This document shows, one piece after another, positions 8,059-16,666 of a DNA stretch of 57,565 bases. Every line of letters begins with the position of its first letter. Within the stretch, counting starts at the first letter, position 1. Source of the stretch: Clostridium ragsdalei P11 (GTDB taxonomy: Bacteria; Bacillota; Clostridia; Clostridiales; Clostridiaceae); assembly GCF_001675165.1 (NCBI RefSeq), contig NZ_LROS01000020.1, positions 1 to 57,565 on the forward strand, in the 5' to 3' direction. The translations under genes were made by a program, and so were the position numbers. The notes below the pieces were generated by a model that was given only the letters and a program-made list of their open reading frames with translations, was not told the origin of the DNA and ran no database searches.

Positions 8059-8607
8059 TTAACTATCTGTTTGACAATTATTATCACATCTATAAGCTTT
8101 TTCTCCAATATAACCTAATTCCTTTAAAACCTTTCTAACTATTCTCTTTCCAATTTCATCCTCTTTCATTTCACATAGTGCATCTTCTATGTATCCCCAA
8201 TTTACCCATTCCACTTCTGCAGATTTTTTTATATTTCCACCATCATACTTGGCCATAAAAGTAAGCATTATTATTTCCTTATTGTTATTTTTTACATATT
8301 CGCTTCCTAAATATTTCAAATCCTTTACCTTAAGTCCTGCTTCTTCAAATACTTCTCTATGCACAGTTTCTTCTACTGTTTCTCCATTTGTAACATATCC
8401 GGACAATAAAACCTTAGAATCTTTAAATATATAACTTTGTTTTAATAACAATATTTTATTTTCCTTTATTACAGCCACTATTACACAAGGTCTTGGAGTA
8501 TCAAAATACATTATATCATCTTTAGGACAATAAGGTACTCCACCTTCATCCCAGCTGTATTTTTCTTCTAACTCTCCTCCACACATGGGACAATATTTAA
8601 ATTTCAT
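8059..8607 (-). CDS. NUDIX hydrolase with N-terminal zinc ribbon
   Basis: About 182 aa. The N-terminus carries CPMCGG and YCP, half of a zinc ribbon as in NudC-type enzymes. The Nudix box GYVTNGETVEETVHREVFEEAG fits G-x5-E-x7-R-E-x2-E-E-x-G. It would hydrolyse a nucleoside diphosphate-linked substrate, possibly NAD(H)-like, but specificity is not proven. The start is ambiguous: ATG 8607 is preferred over GTG 8613, yet the only AGGAGG lies ~27 nt upstream, with a small hairpin (CTGCTT / AAGCAG) and an 8-codon ORF in between. Confidence 0.85.
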   Translation of the reverse strand: MKFKYCPMCGGELEEKYSWDEGGVPYCPKDDIMYFDTPRPCVIVAVIKENKILLLKQSYIFKDSKVLLSGYVTNGETVEETVHREVFEEAGLKVKDLKYLGSEYVKNNNKEIIMLTFMAKYDGGNIKKSAEVEWVNWGYIEDALCEMKEDEIGKRIVRKVLKELGYIGEKAYRCDNNCQTDS

Positions 8608-8740
8608 ATACACACTGCTTCATAAAGCAGCTACACCTCCTTAACCTGAACAAATAAAATTTTCCAAAATTTATATATTAATTATACTATAAAATTAGCA
8701 AGTACATTATAAAATATATATTAAAATAATATTTTTTTAT

Positions 8741-9433
8741 TTATAGGCATACTTTTATTTCATCTTTTAATATTATAAAATTTTCACCTAAAAAACAATC
8801 ATAGGCAAGAATTTTTACCCCTTCTTTATCAGCATACCTAAGGTGCTCTCCAAACTTTTTATCAATTTCATCGTAAGGCTTGAAACACTTAATGCCTTCC
8901 ATTTGAATTAAAAATAAAACTGCAGCCCCCATATTAGATTTTTTCACTTGGACTAATTCCAATAAATGTTTTCTTCCTCTTTCTGTAGGTGCGTCCGGAA
9001 ACCTGGCAACTCCATTTTCTTCAAAAGTAACTCCTTTTACTTCAAGATAATATTCCTTATTATCTTTATCCAATAACTTAAAATCAAACCTGCTGTTTCC
9101 GAAAGTTTTTTCCCGCTCTATGTTTTTGCAATCTCTAAAATAACTTATTTTGTTCATTTTTAGCGCTTCATCTACAATTCTATTTGGAATTTGAGAATCT
9201 ATATTTATTAATCTTGTTCCTTTGTAGGCAGCTATTAAATCATATTTTGTCTTTCTATTTGGGTTATTTTCCTCTCTTAAAATTACTGTAGCTCCAGGTA
9301 TAAGAATTTCCCTACACCTTCCTGTATTAGGTACATGAATCATTAATTGCACACCATCTATATTTACATAGGCTTGAAATCTATTAGGTCTGCTAATAAA
9401 TCTAGCCTTTACTATTTGTTTGTTAAATATCAA
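8741..9433 (-). CDS. sfsA: SfsA family DNA-binding/nuclease-like protein
   Basis: A 230-aa SfsA protein, the usual family length. The N-terminal OB-like part includes VNIDGVQLMIHVPNTGRC; the C-terminal half has the PD-(D/E)XK-like RFDFKLLD and EYYLEVKGVT segments and FPDAPTERGRKHL. The family was first named for sugar fermentation stimulation; its biochemical role is unsettled. It starts with TTG: GGAGATGG lies 4-8 nt upstream of TTG 9433 and no in-frame ATG fits. Confidence 0.9.
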   Translation of the reverse strand: MIFNKQIVKARFISRPNRFQAYVNIDGVQLMIHVPNTGRCREILIPGATVILREENNPNRKTKYDLIAAYKGTRLINIDSQIPNRIVDEALKMNKISYFRDCKNIEREKTFGNSRFDFKLLDKDNKEYYLEVKGVTFEENGVARFPDAPTERGRKHLLELVQVKKSNMGAAVLFLIQMEGIKCFKPYDEIDKKFGEHLRYADKEGVKILAYDCFLGENFIILKDEIKVCL

Positions 9434-9475
9434 TATACCATCTCCAATAAAGCCAAGTTTATGTTAATCAAAATA

Positions 9476-9508
9476 AAACCACCCTTTTAAAAAATAAAAA
9501 GTGGTTTA
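9476..9508 (-). terminator. Terminator of the dnaX-bofA operon
   Basis: AAACCAC / GTGGTTT inverted repeat enclosing an A/T-rich stem, directly after bofA and before sfsA on the minus strand, followed by a T-rich stretch. Confidence 0.65.
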
Positions 9509-9520
9509 TTAATAAGAATT

Positions 9521-9793
9521 TTAGAGAAATAGTTTAAATATTATAAGAAATATCACTCCTGGTATTCCAAAAAATCCTGCAATAAGTGCTGTAATTGCAT
9601 TAATACCTATACTAAACGAAAAGTATTGTCCTATTAAATTAACTATAACTAGCAGTACTACACCAAGTACAGCATTTATAATAAGTTTAAATAAAATTTT
9701 TAAAGGCCATGAAAATACTTTTACTAACACATAAAGTCCTAATATGGCAATTAAAAAATATCCTATATACTGAAACATATCGCTTGTTAACAT
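9521..9793 (-). CDS. bofA: BofA-like pro-sigma-K processing inhibitor
   Basis: A 90-aa membrane protein with two or three hydrophobic segments and the family C-terminus FFGIPGVIFLIIFKLFL. In Bacillus, BofA holds the SpoIVFB protease inactive until the forespore signal arrives. Its position at the end of dnaX-yaaK-recR-yaaL is the same as in Bacillus. GGAGG lies 10 nt before ATG 9793. Confidence 0.88.
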   Translation of the reverse strand: MLTSDMFQYIGYFLIAILGLYVLVKVFSWPLKILFKLIINAVLGVVLLVIVNLIGQYFSFSIGINAITALIAGFFGIPGVIFLIIFKLFL

Positions 9794-9920
9794 ATTGCTT
9801 ATTCCTCCTCATTTTTCTTATAGTAAAACATTTAAATAAAAAACTTAATATAAATACTATATAATTTATATTCTAACAATTAAAAAATATTAATAAAAGG
9901 AATAAGCTAAAAATTTTTGT

Positions 9921-10208
9921 TTAAGATGATTTTTTATTTTCCTTTAAATTAGGAAACATACTATTGTAATTCAAATCTATTCCATTTTTCTTTACTTCAT
10001 TTAATAAATACATATATTTTGATTTTGCTGCCTCTTCCATATATATAGCGTAATCAACCAAATGTGGATCTTTCACGGTATCAAAGTATATATCACATCT
10101 TTCCAACTCTTCCCTAGCTTCATTTATATCATTTAATAATCTTTTTTGATTTTTTGTGTATTTCGAATTTTTTGCCAACAAATATTTGATTATATTATAC
10201 TTGTTCAT
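9921..10208 (-). CDS. yaaL: YaaL family (DUF2508) protein
   Basis: A 95-aa highly charged, mostly helical protein. The segment DINEAREELERCDIYFDTVKDPHLVDYAIY is typical of DUF2508/YaaL, which lies between recR and bofA in many Firmicutes. The function is unknown. An AGGAGG is well placed before ATG 10208. Confidence 0.85.
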   Translation of the reverse strand: MNKYNIIKYLLAKNSKYTKNQKRLLNDINEAREELERCDIYFDTVKDPHLVDYAIYMEEAAKSKYMYLLNEVKKNGIDLNYNSMFPNLKENKKSS

Positions 10209-10246
10209 AAAATCAGAATCCTCCTAAATTATATGTTATCTTAATA

Positions 10247-10268
10247 ATTGACATAAACTGGCGTCAAT
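10247..10268. promoter_or_regulatory. Inverted repeat in the recR-yaaL gap
   Basis: ATTGAC and GTCAAT flank a 10-nt spacer in the 104-bp gap between recR and yaaL; a TATAAT lies between it and the yaaL start. It may mark an internal operator or promoter for yaaL-bofA, but there is no further support. Confidence 0.3.
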
Positions 10269-10312
10269 ATACATTATTAAAGAATCCTGATTTAAACGCA
10301 TTATAATTTACT

Positions 10313-10909
10313 TTATATCTCCACTCTACCTTCTAGTGCTTTTGACAGAGTGATTTCATCTGCATATTCTAAATTTCCACCAACAGGAATACCATGGGCT
10401 ATTCTAGTTACCTTCACTCCAAGGTGTTTCAATATTTTAGATATATACATAGCTGTAGCTTCTCCTTCTACATTTGGGTTAGTTGCAACTATGACTTCTT
10501 TTACATTCCCATTAATTCTTGTTATAAGTTCCTTAAGCTTTATATCATTAGGCCCTCTTCCTGCCATAGGTGATATATTGCCGTGCAACACATGATAAAC
10601 ACCATTGTACTCTTTAATTCTTTCCATAGCCATTATATCCTTAGGCTGTTCTACTACACATATTACGCTCTTATCTCTATTTGGATTTGAACATATAGCA
10701 CAGGGATCTGAATCTGTAAAATTTCCACAAACAGAGCAGTATCTTATAGTACCTCTTGCATTAACTAAAGCTTTTGCAAACTCCTTTACTTCATCACCCG
10801 GTAAATTCAATATATAAAGGGTAAGTCTTTGAGCTGTTTTATAGCCTATTCCCGGTAACTTCGCAAACTCTTCTATTAATTTTTCAATAGCTGCAGGATA
10901 AAAATCCAT
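10313..10909 (-). CDS. recR: Recombination mediator RecR
   Basis: A 198-aa RecR of normal length. It shows the helix-hairpin-helix N-terminus [12 protein letters not shown], the zinc finger [16 protein letters not shown], the Toprim region ([24 protein letters not shown]) and the C-terminal [17 protein letters not shown]. With RecF/RecO it loads RecA at gaps. GAGGTGA precedes the ATG. It follows yaaK by 48 nt in the classical dnaX-yaaK-recR order. Confidence 0.97.
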   Translation of the reverse strand: MDFYPAAIEKLIEEFAKLPGIGYKTAQRLTLYILNLPGDEVKEFAKALVNARGTIRYCSVCGNFTDSDPCAICSNPNRDKSVICVVEQPKDIMAMERIKEYNGVYHVLHGNISPMAGRGPNDIKLKELITRINGNVKEVIVATNPNVEGEATAMYISKILKHLGVKVTRIAHGIPVGGNLEYADEITLSKALEGRVEI

Positions 10910-10957
10910 AGTATCACCTCAATTTAAAACCCCATCAATAAGATGGGGTCCATAATC

Positions 10958-11302
10958 TTAAAACATTCCTGGTATATTAAGTCCACCAGTTACTTTTTGC
11001 ATTTCAGAAGCAGTCTCCTTTTCTGCATTCTTAAGTGCCTCATTACATGCAGCTAAAATTAAATCTTGAAGCATTTCTACATCTTCTGGATCTACAACTT
11101 CTGGTTTAATTTTTATATCTACTATTTCTTTTTTACCATTTACTGATACAGTAACTGCTCCACCGCCAGCAGTAGCAGAAAACTCTTTATTTTGAAGTTC
11201 TGATTGCATAGTCTCCATTTGTTTTTGAAGTTTCTGGGCTTGCTTCATTAAATTATTCATATTTCCGCCGCCACCAAAATTAGGTATTCCGCCTCTTGCC
11301 AT
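10958..11302 (-). CDS. yaaK: YbaB/EbfC nucleoid-associated protein
   Basis: A 114-aa YbaB/EbfC family protein with a Gly-rich N-terminus ([20 protein letters not shown]), a coiled-coil helix rich in Gln and the core [19 protein letters not shown]. Members bind DNA as dimers. The frame is open to 11320, but AGGAGG lies just upstream of ATG 11302. It lies between dnaX and recR as usual. Confidence 0.95.
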   Translation of the reverse strand: MARGGIPNFGGGGNMNNLMKQAQKLQKQMETMQSELQNKEFSATAGGGAVTVSVNGKKEIVDIKIKPEVVDPEDVEMLQDLILAACNEALKNAEKETASEMQKVTGGLNIPGMF

Positions 11303-11383
11303 AGTATATTTCCTCCTCAATTAACTAATTTATATTTAATTATACCATATTTTTATCAAATTTTATCTAAGGTTATTTTACAT

Positions 11384-13045
11384 TTATTCATCAAATATTT
11401 CTACTATATCCTCCCCAAAGGTATCCCTTAATAATTTCTCCTTGGATACAGATACATCCTCCACTTCGTCTTCTATAATGTATCTAATCATAACTTTTTC
11501 CTTCAACACTTCTGAAAAAACCTGTTCAACTATTTTTCTATTTTCATTCTTTTCCAGCCTCTGTTTATGGAAAGCATATTCTTTACCATACTCTATAGTT
11601 ATTATACCTTTTTCACATTTAACTACTTTTCCTGTGGTAAGTGCTGCAAATAAAACCATTTGATGCTTACTTTTAAGTGATTCAAGTATATCTTTCCAGC
11701 TTTTTTTAACTATATCTAGTGTTATCTTTGAATATATATTTTCTTTATTTGCTGTCTGTGCTTCGTCATTTGATGAATTATTTTTTATCTTATGTTCTTC
11801 AGTACTACTTTCTCTATAGGTATCTACTATTTTTTTAGGTACAGTTTCTTTTTCCACCTTGGCATTAATCTTTTCATTTGATACTTTAATTTTTCCTTGC
11901 CTGAAGGCTTCTTCCAATCTATTTAATCTTGCAAGTATTACTTCCTTTGACGTATCATACTCTATTTTACACATCTTTATAGCTGAAAGTTCTAAATAAA
12001 TTCTGCTTTGTTTAGTCCATTTAGATTGTTCCTGGGCATCTTGAAGTATTCTTATATCTCTCATTATTTCTTCTACACGTATTTTCTGTGCTTGATCTTT
12101 TAAAAGATTTATATTTTCTTCTGACATATCAAGTACATCTTCTGGATTATTAGACACCTTTACCATTAAAAGATTTCTTAGATGAATTATCATATCCTTA
12201 ATAAAGTTAAATATATCTTTTCCACTTAGAACTATATCATCAATTACTCTCATCGAAGATTCTACGTTCTTTTCTATTATGCTGTCTGTAAGTCTTAATA
12301 AATTCTCATTAGTAACTAGACCTAACATGTTAACTACATCATCATATTCAACTTTACCATTTCCCATAGATATTGCCTGATCCAATATACTAAGTGCGTC
12401 CCTCATGGCTCCATCGCATATTCTGGCTATTAAATTTAGACTTCTGTCATCTGCAAAAATTCCCTGTTCACTAACTATGCATCTTAATCTATTAAATATC
12501 TCTGAACTTTTTATTCTTCTGAAATCAAACTTTTGACATCTGGAAAGTATAGTAACAGGCAATTTCTGAGGATCAGTAGTAGCAAGAATAAATATTACGT
12601 TTAGAGGTGGCTCTTCTAAAGTCTTTAAAAATGCGTTTACTGCTTCTTGAGTAAGCATATGAACTTCGTCCATTATATAAACTTTGTATTTACCCTCCTG
12701 AGGAGGATATTTTACATTTTCTATTACATCTTTAATGTCTTCCAATCTTCTTTTGGAAGCAGCATCCATTTCAATTACATCTATTGAAATACCTGCATTT
12801 ATTTTTTTGCACATCTCACATTCATTACAAGGTTCTCCATCTTGAAGGTTCAAACAATTTACCGCTTTTGCCAGTATCTTCGCCGTAGAAGTCTTTCCAG
12901 TACCCCTTGTTCCAGAAAATAAGTATGCATGGGCTATTCTATGGTTTAATATTTGATTTTTCAATGTAACTGTTATATGATCTTGACCTACAACATCTGA
13001 AAAAGTTTTAGGTCTCCATTCTCTATATAATGCAGTATAAGGCAT
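11384..13045 (-). CDS. dnaX: DNA polymerase III subunit gamma/tau
   Basis: A 553-aa clamp-loader ATPase. It has the Walker A GTRGTGKTS, a four-Cys zinc module (CLNLQDGEPCNECEMC), DEVHML as Walker B, the sensor ATTDPQKLPVTILSRCQ and GAMRDALSILDQ, followed by a variable Lys/Glu-rich C-terminal region. Initiation at ATG 13045 is favoured by GGAAGGTGAT directly before it; six extra N-terminal codons are open. No obvious frameshift slippage site was sought in detail. Confidence 0.97.
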   Translation of the reverse strand: MPYTALYREWRPKTFSDVVGQDHITVTLKNQILNHRIAHAYLFSGTRGTGKTSTAKILAKAVNCLNLQDGEPCNECEMCKKINAGISIDVIEMDAASKRRLEDIKDVIENVKYPPQEGKYKVYIMDEVHMLTQEAVNAFLKTLEEPPLNVIFILATTDPQKLPVTILSRCQKFDFRRIKSSEIFNRLRCIVSEQGIFADDRSLNLIARICDGAMRDALSILDQAISMGNGKVEYDDVVNMLGLVTNENLLRLTDSIIEKNVESSMRVIDDIVLSGKDIFNFIKDMIIHLRNLLMVKVSNNPEDVLDMSEENINLLKDQAQKIRVEEIMRDIRILQDAQEQSKWTKQSRIYLELSAIKMCKIEYDTSKEVILARLNRLEEAFRQGKIKVSNEKINAKVEKETVPKKIVDTYRESSTEEHKIKNNSSNDEAQTANKENIYSKITLDIVKKSWKDILESLKSKHQMVLFAALTTGKVVKCEKGIITIEYGKEYAFHKQRLEKNENRKIVEQVFSEVLKEKVMIRYIIEDEVEDVSVSKEKLLRDTFGEDIVEIFDE

Positions 13046-13092
13046 ATTATCACCTTCCCTCATATATTATAACCTATCTTTAATCGTATAAC

Positions 13093-13118
13093 AAAAAAGA
13101 TACCTTATGGTATCTTTT
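13093..13118 (-). terminator. Terminator of the SRP RNA unit
   Basis: AAAAGATACC / GGTATCTTTT hairpin with a TTAT loop; on the minus strand it ends in a T-run and lies directly after the SRP RNA. Confidence 0.75.
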
Positions 13119-13138
13119 AATTTTCAGTCATTATTAAA

Positions 13139-13406
13139 GTCGTGCACCTTGCTTCGTCTAGTAAACTATAAGCGTTACCCATGCAGTTAACTCAAACCAG
13201 GTTTATCCACGGCACACGAAAATATTCACTTACCGCTGCTTCCTTCCGGACCTGACGGGGTTCATGAGTTTCCGTTGCGTGGGATCCAGTTCTCAACGCC
13301 ACTTTTATGGGCCAGACCTCACATTTTACAGCCTAAGCTAGGAATTCAACCCTGCTATAGCGGATTGCAGGTTACAGGGCACCGCTAACTCCCCATCTAG
13401 CACGAC
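13139..13406 (-). ncRNA. ffs: Signal recognition particle RNA, large Bacillus/Clostridium type
   Basis: About 268 nt. The minus strand carries the SRP domain core GTCAGGTCCGGAAGGAAGCAG, split around the GGAA tetraloop, and the ends GTCGTGC / GCACGAC pair to close the molecule. The length indicates the form with an Alu domain, as in Bacillus scRNA. It lies between tRNA-Ser(GGA) and dnaX, as in the origin region of B. subtilis. Exact ends are estimated. Confidence 0.93.
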
Positions 13407-13416
13407 AAAGTTAAAA

Positions 13417-13506
13417 TGGCGGAGAGAGGGGGATTCGAACCCCCGGTAGAGTTTCCCCTACACACGCTTTCCAGGCGTGCTCCTTCAACCACTCGGACAT
13501 CTCTCC
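13417..13506 (-). tRNA. tRNA-Ser (anticodon GGA)
   Basis: A 90-nt serine tRNA with a long variable arm and encoded CCA. The anticodon loop in CGCCTGGAAAGCG gives GGA, reading UCC and UCU. The acceptor ends GGAGAGA and TCTCTCC pair. This is the tRNA expected to be sensed by the UCC T-boxes in the window. Confidence 0.96.
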
Positions 13507-13572
13507 ACAGGTTTACTCATGAAATAAATTTATATTAAGTTTTGTGGTTCAGAAACTACCACAACAATCAGT

Positions 13573-13601
13573 ATTATACTATGAATATAATAATATTTCA
13601 A
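13573..13601 (-). promoter_or_regulatory. Promoter for tRNA-Ser(GGA) and SRP RNA
   Basis: Minus-strand -35 TTGAAA (13601-13596), 17-bp spacer, -10 TATAAT (13578-13573), ~65 bp upstream of the tRNA gene. Confidence 0.75.
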
Positions 13602-13728
13602 CACTTTTTATAAAAAAATTTATATGTAAATATCTGCCTATGGTTTGATTGGGAACAAACTGAAAAAGTATGATATTACACATATCATTTAATTAACAAG
13701 AATAAATCATATTTATCGTATCTGCATA

Positions 13729-13757
13729 TTGGTATCATTCGGCTGTCCGTATATAAT
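13729..13757 (+). promoter_or_regulatory. Promoter of the HTH-RR-HK cassette
   Basis: Plus-strand -35 TTGGTA, 17-bp spacer, -10 TATAAT, about 30 bp upstream of the HTH gene start. It is divergent from the tRNA-Ser/SRP RNA promoter; the bases between the two promoters (13602-13728) show nothing else clear. Confidence 0.65.
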
Positions 13758-13787
13758 ATTATTATGAACCAGAAAGGACGGATGATT

Positions 13788-13976
13788 ATGGATTATATTT
13801 CTACCCCAGAGGCGGCTAAAAAATGGGACATTTCAGAGCGGAGAGTACAAAAACTTTGTGAGGAAAACCGCATACCAGGCGTTTCAAAACTTGGCTATAT
13901 GTGGCTGATACCAAAAGACGCAGAAAAGCCAATTGACGGCAGAACAGAGAGGGGAAAAGAGCTCCAATATGAATAA
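13788..13976 (+). CDS. Small HTH (excisionase/MerR-like) protein before a two-component pair
   Basis: A 62-aa protein beginning MDYISTPEAAKKWDISERRV, a winged-helix/MerR-like DNA-binding module of the excisionase type, followed by YMWLIPKDAEKPIDGRTERGK. AAAGGACGG fits ATG 13788, not the earlier ATGs of the same frame (13764, 13782). The stop overlaps the response regulator start by 8 nt, so the genes are translationally coupled. An equivalent protein with the same ending heads the second cassette (43306-43500). It has no phosphoacceptor or sensor part; perhaps an auxiliary regulator. Confidence 0.8.
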   Translation: MDYISTPEAAKKWDISERRVQKLCEENRIPGVSKLGYMWLIPKDAEKPIDGRTERGKELQYE

Positions 13977-14670
13977 TGTTTTGATTATAGACGATGACAA
14001 AGAGCTTTGCGCTCTTATGAAAAAGTGTGTAGAACAAGAGAATTTATCTGCTATTATTGCACATGGCGGTGTAGAGGGACTACGTCTAGCTGACGAAAAT
14101 AAAAATAGCTGCTCCCTTGTAATATTGGACGTAATGATGCCGGATATAGACGGTTTTCAAGTTCTCAAAAAAATTAGGGAAACAAGTAATATGCCGGTGC
14201 TTATGCTCACTGCTAAAAGTGATGAGGATGATAAGGTTTCCGGGCTACGGCTAGGTGCTGACGACTACCTAACAAAACCGTTCAGCATTAACGAACTAAT
14301 GGCTCGTGTAAATTCCCTTATTCGCCGCTACACTACCTTGAACTCGACTTTTATAACTGACACTGATTATATAATGTTAAAGGGCATGGTGATTGATAAA
14401 GCAAATCGCATGGTTTCTGTTAATGACATTCCAGTTGAGCTTACAAGCAAAGAATTTGATTTACTTTCATTTCTGGCTTCCAATAAGGGACGGGTGTTTA
14501 CCAAAAAACAGATTTATATGCAGGTATGGGAAGAAGAATATGCTTACGATGATAATAACATTATGTCTTTTATCAGTAAATTGCGAAAAAAGATTGAGCC
14601 GGACCCAGAGCATCTATTTTACATTTTGACCGTCCGGGGTGTGGGCTATCGTTTTAATAAGGAGGCTTGA
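13969..14670 (+). CDS. OmpR/PhoB-family response regulator
   Basis: A 233-aa regulator. The receiver domain starts VLIIDDDKEL, with the phospho-Asp in LVILDVMMPDIDGF and the conserved Lys in DDYLTKPF. The C-terminal winged helix includes LTSKEFDLLSFLASNKGRVFTK and ends VRGVGYRFN. The frame is open upstream, but ATG 13969 with AGAGGGG before it matches the family start. It pairs with the kinase just downstream and probably drives the ABC genes. Confidence 0.93.
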   Translation: MNNVLIIDDDKELCALMKKCVEQENLSAIIAHGGVEGLRLADENKNSCSLVILDVMMPDIDGFQVLKKIRETSNMPVLMLTAKSDEDDKVSGLRLGADDYLTKPFSINELMARVNSLIRRYTTLNSTFITDTDYIMLKGMVIDKANRMVSVNDIPVELTSKEFDLLSFLASNKGRVFTKKQIYMQVWEEEYAYDDNNIMSFISKLRKKIEPDPEHLFYILTVRGVGYRFNKEA

Positions 14671-14671
14671 C

Positions 14672-15595
14672 ATGAATATAAGTGTTTATCTGCTTTTTGC
14701 GTTGGTTTTTACCCTGCTTATTATAGCATACCTTGTTTCTATCTTATGGCGAGTTCGAACACAGCTTACACTTATAAAAGACGCTTTAGAAGATATAAAA
14801 AATGGAAACCTTAATCGACGTGTTTTAGCAAGAGAAAGCGATATGACAATGCAAATTTGTTATGGCATTAACGAAATTGCACTAAGTAGCCAAGCACGTC
14901 TTATTCAGCAAAAACAATCAGAGCAGGCATACAAACGCCTAATGACAAGTCTTTCCCATGATGTGAAAACGCCACTTGCTTCTTTGGTTGGTTATTTGGA
15001 AGCAATCGAAAGTAAAATTGTTGTAGGAGAAGAAAAGGATGAATATATCCATGTTGCGTCTGATAAAGCCCATCATTTAAAACATTTTGTAGAAAATCTG
15101 TTTGAATGGGTTAAATTAGATTCTGGTGAACAGGTTTTTCATTTTGAGACTTTTGATTTGAATGAATTGTCCCGCAATATTATAGCTGATTGGTTTCTTA
15201 TTTTAGAAAACAGCCATTTTGAATATGAATTTGATATACCTGAAACAGAGTATTTCATGTCCATAGATGCAAACGCATATACCCGTATTCTCAATAATCT
15301 ATTACAAAATGTTATTACCCACAGCGAGGGTGATAAAATGACGCTGCGTATTGTTGAAAATAAACAACAAGCAAAAATTGTAATAATAGATAACGGGAAA
15401 GGTATATCTTCTGATAATCTCCCTCATATTTTTGAAAGAATGTACCAATGCGACCATTCACGTACTGCAAAAGGAAATGGTTTAGGCTTGGCCATCACAA
15501 AGGAACTTATCAGCCTTCACAAAGGAACTATTACCGCCGACAGCACTCCAGGTATAGGAACCGTATTTACAATATTACTTCCTAAAGCCCTATAA
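14672..15595 (+). CDS. Membrane sensor histidine kinase
   Basis: A 307-aa kinase with a single clear N-terminal transmembrane segment (residues ~4-26) and very little outside the membrane, so it probably senses within or near the membrane like small antimicrobial-peptide sensors. The phosphoacceptor is in SLSHDVKTPLASL. The ATPase part shows an N box (LNNLLQNVITHSEG), G1 (IIDNGKGIS) and G2 (GNGLGLAI). AAGGAGG precedes ATG 14672, one base after the regulator stop codon. Confidence 0.93.
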   Translation: MNISVYLLFALVFTLLIIAYLVSILWRVRTQLTLIKDALEDIKNGNLNRRVLARESDMTMQICYGINEIALSSQARLIQQKQSEQAYKRLMTSLSHDVKTPLASLVGYLEAIESKIVVGEEKDEYIHVASDKAHHLKHFVENLFEWVKLDSGEQVFHFETFDLNELSRNIIADWFLILENSHFEYEFDIPETEYFMSIDANAYTRILNNLLQNVITHSEGDKMTLRIVENKQQAKIVIIDNGKGISSDNLPHIFERMYQCDHSRTAKGNGLGLAITKELISLHKGTITADSTPGIGTVFTILLPKAL

Positions 15596-15612
15596 AAATG
15601 TGGGGCTTTCTT
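15584..15612 (+). terminator. Terminator after the histidine kinase
   Basis: AAAGCCC / GGGGCTTT hairpin overlapping the kinase stop codon, followed by a short T/C run. It separates the sensor genes from the ABC genes, so the latter probably have their own promoter. Confidence 0.6.
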
Positions 15613-15632
15613 GCTGCTAAAACAAGATAAAA

Positions 15633-15652
15633 GCAAGGTTACGGCAAGGTTA
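15633..15652 (+). promoter_or_regulatory. Direct-repeat candidate operator before the ABC genes
   Basis: GCAAGGTTA occurs twice with an 11-bp period (15633-15641 and 15644-15652), the spacing of OmpR/PhoB-type boxes; a related AAAGCAAAGTTA lies at 15711-15722. It lies ~100 bp upstream of the ABC ATPase and is a good candidate site for the neighbouring response regulator. Binding is inferred only. Confidence 0.5.
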
Positions 15653-15742
15653 ATGTTTTATACTTTTAATTGTGATTGCTTCTGACATTATATTGGTTAT
15701 TACATTGTAAAAGCAAAGTTATTGAAAGTGAGGAAATTTTAT

Positions 15743-16666
15743 ATGAATGATTTTGTTATTGAAACAAAACAACTGACAAAAATTTATGGAAAGCAGACAG
15801 CAGTTAGCACAGTCAATCTTCATGTAAAAAGAGGCCAGATTTACGGTCTGTTAGGGCGCAACGGAGCTGGAAAAACCACTATTATGAAAATGATTTTAGG
15901 GTTGACTCCAATCACTTCTGGCGAGGTAAATGTATTCGGACAGAATATCAAAGGTCGGGGAAAACGAGTATATCCTCGTATCGGTGCTATTATCGAAACA
16001 CCAGGGTTTTATCCAAATTTGACAGGAACGGAAAACTTGGAGATTTTTGCGAAACTGCGTGGCACAGCATCCCCACATGCAGTTGAAAATACATTGAAAG
16101 TAGTAGGATTACCTTATAAAGACAAAAAGCTGTTTAGTAAGTATTCCCTTGGAATGAAGCAGCGTCTTGGTATTACCAATGCTATTTTGCATGACCCGGA
16201 ACTGCTGATTTTGGACGAGCCTACAAACGGTCTTGACCCTATCGGCATTGCAGAAGTAAGAGATTTTATTAAAAATTTGAGCGTTGAGCGTGGAAAGACA
16301 ATTCTTATTTCCAGCCATATTCTCTCGGAAATCTCATTGCTTGCGGATGATATTGGAATTATCGACCACGGTGTTCTATTGGAAGAAAGTAGCATGGAGG
16401 AACTTAAACGAAAAAGCGGTAAGTATATTATACTTCAAGTTTCTGATGTTTCTAAAGCGACCTTAATTTTGGAACGTCAATTGGGCTTGAAAGAATATTC
16501 TGTGCAAGATGATCATACGTTGAAACTCTATGATACCTCTCTGGATATGGCGTGTGTCAATAAGGCACTTATGTTGAAGGAGGTGTCGGTTATCAGTTCA
16601 GGGCTTTGCAATGATACTTTAGAGGACTATTTCAGAAAAATTACAGGAGGAGATGGCATTGCTTAA
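15743..16666 (+). CDS. ABC transporter ATPase, lantibiotic-immunity/bacitracin type
   Basis: A 307-aa ATPase of the BcrA/NisF/EpiF kind. Walker A is GLLGRNGAGKTTI, the signature KYSLGMKQRLGI, Walker B LLILDEPTNGLD and the H-loop ISSHILSEIS. The C-terminal ~90 residues are a family-specific extension. GTGAGG precedes ATG 15743. It is followed by two permeases with the EpiE/EpiG arrangement, so the likely job is expelling a membrane-active peptide. No bacteriocin structural gene is present, which points to resistance rather than production. Confidence 0.9.
   Translation: MNDFVIETKQLTKIYGKQTAVSTVNLHVKRGQIYGLLGRNGAGKTTIMKMILGLTPITSGEVNVFGQNIKGRGKRVYPRIGAIIETPGFYPNLTGTENLEIFAKLRGTASPHAVENTLKVVGLPYKDKKLFSKYSLGMKQRLGITNAILHDPELLILDEPTNGLDPIGIAEVRDFIKNLSVERGKTILISSHILSEISLLADDIGIIDHGVLLEESSMEELKRKSGKYIILQVSDVSKATLILERQLGLKEYSVQDDHTLKLYDTSLDMACVNKALMLKEVSVISSGLCNDTLEDYFRKITGGDGIA

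Noticed and set aside
7636-8118. Plus-strand open frame of 160 codons
   Set aside because: It is the antisense shadow of the TIM-barrel gene, whose protein pattern, ribosome binding site and codon use are far better.
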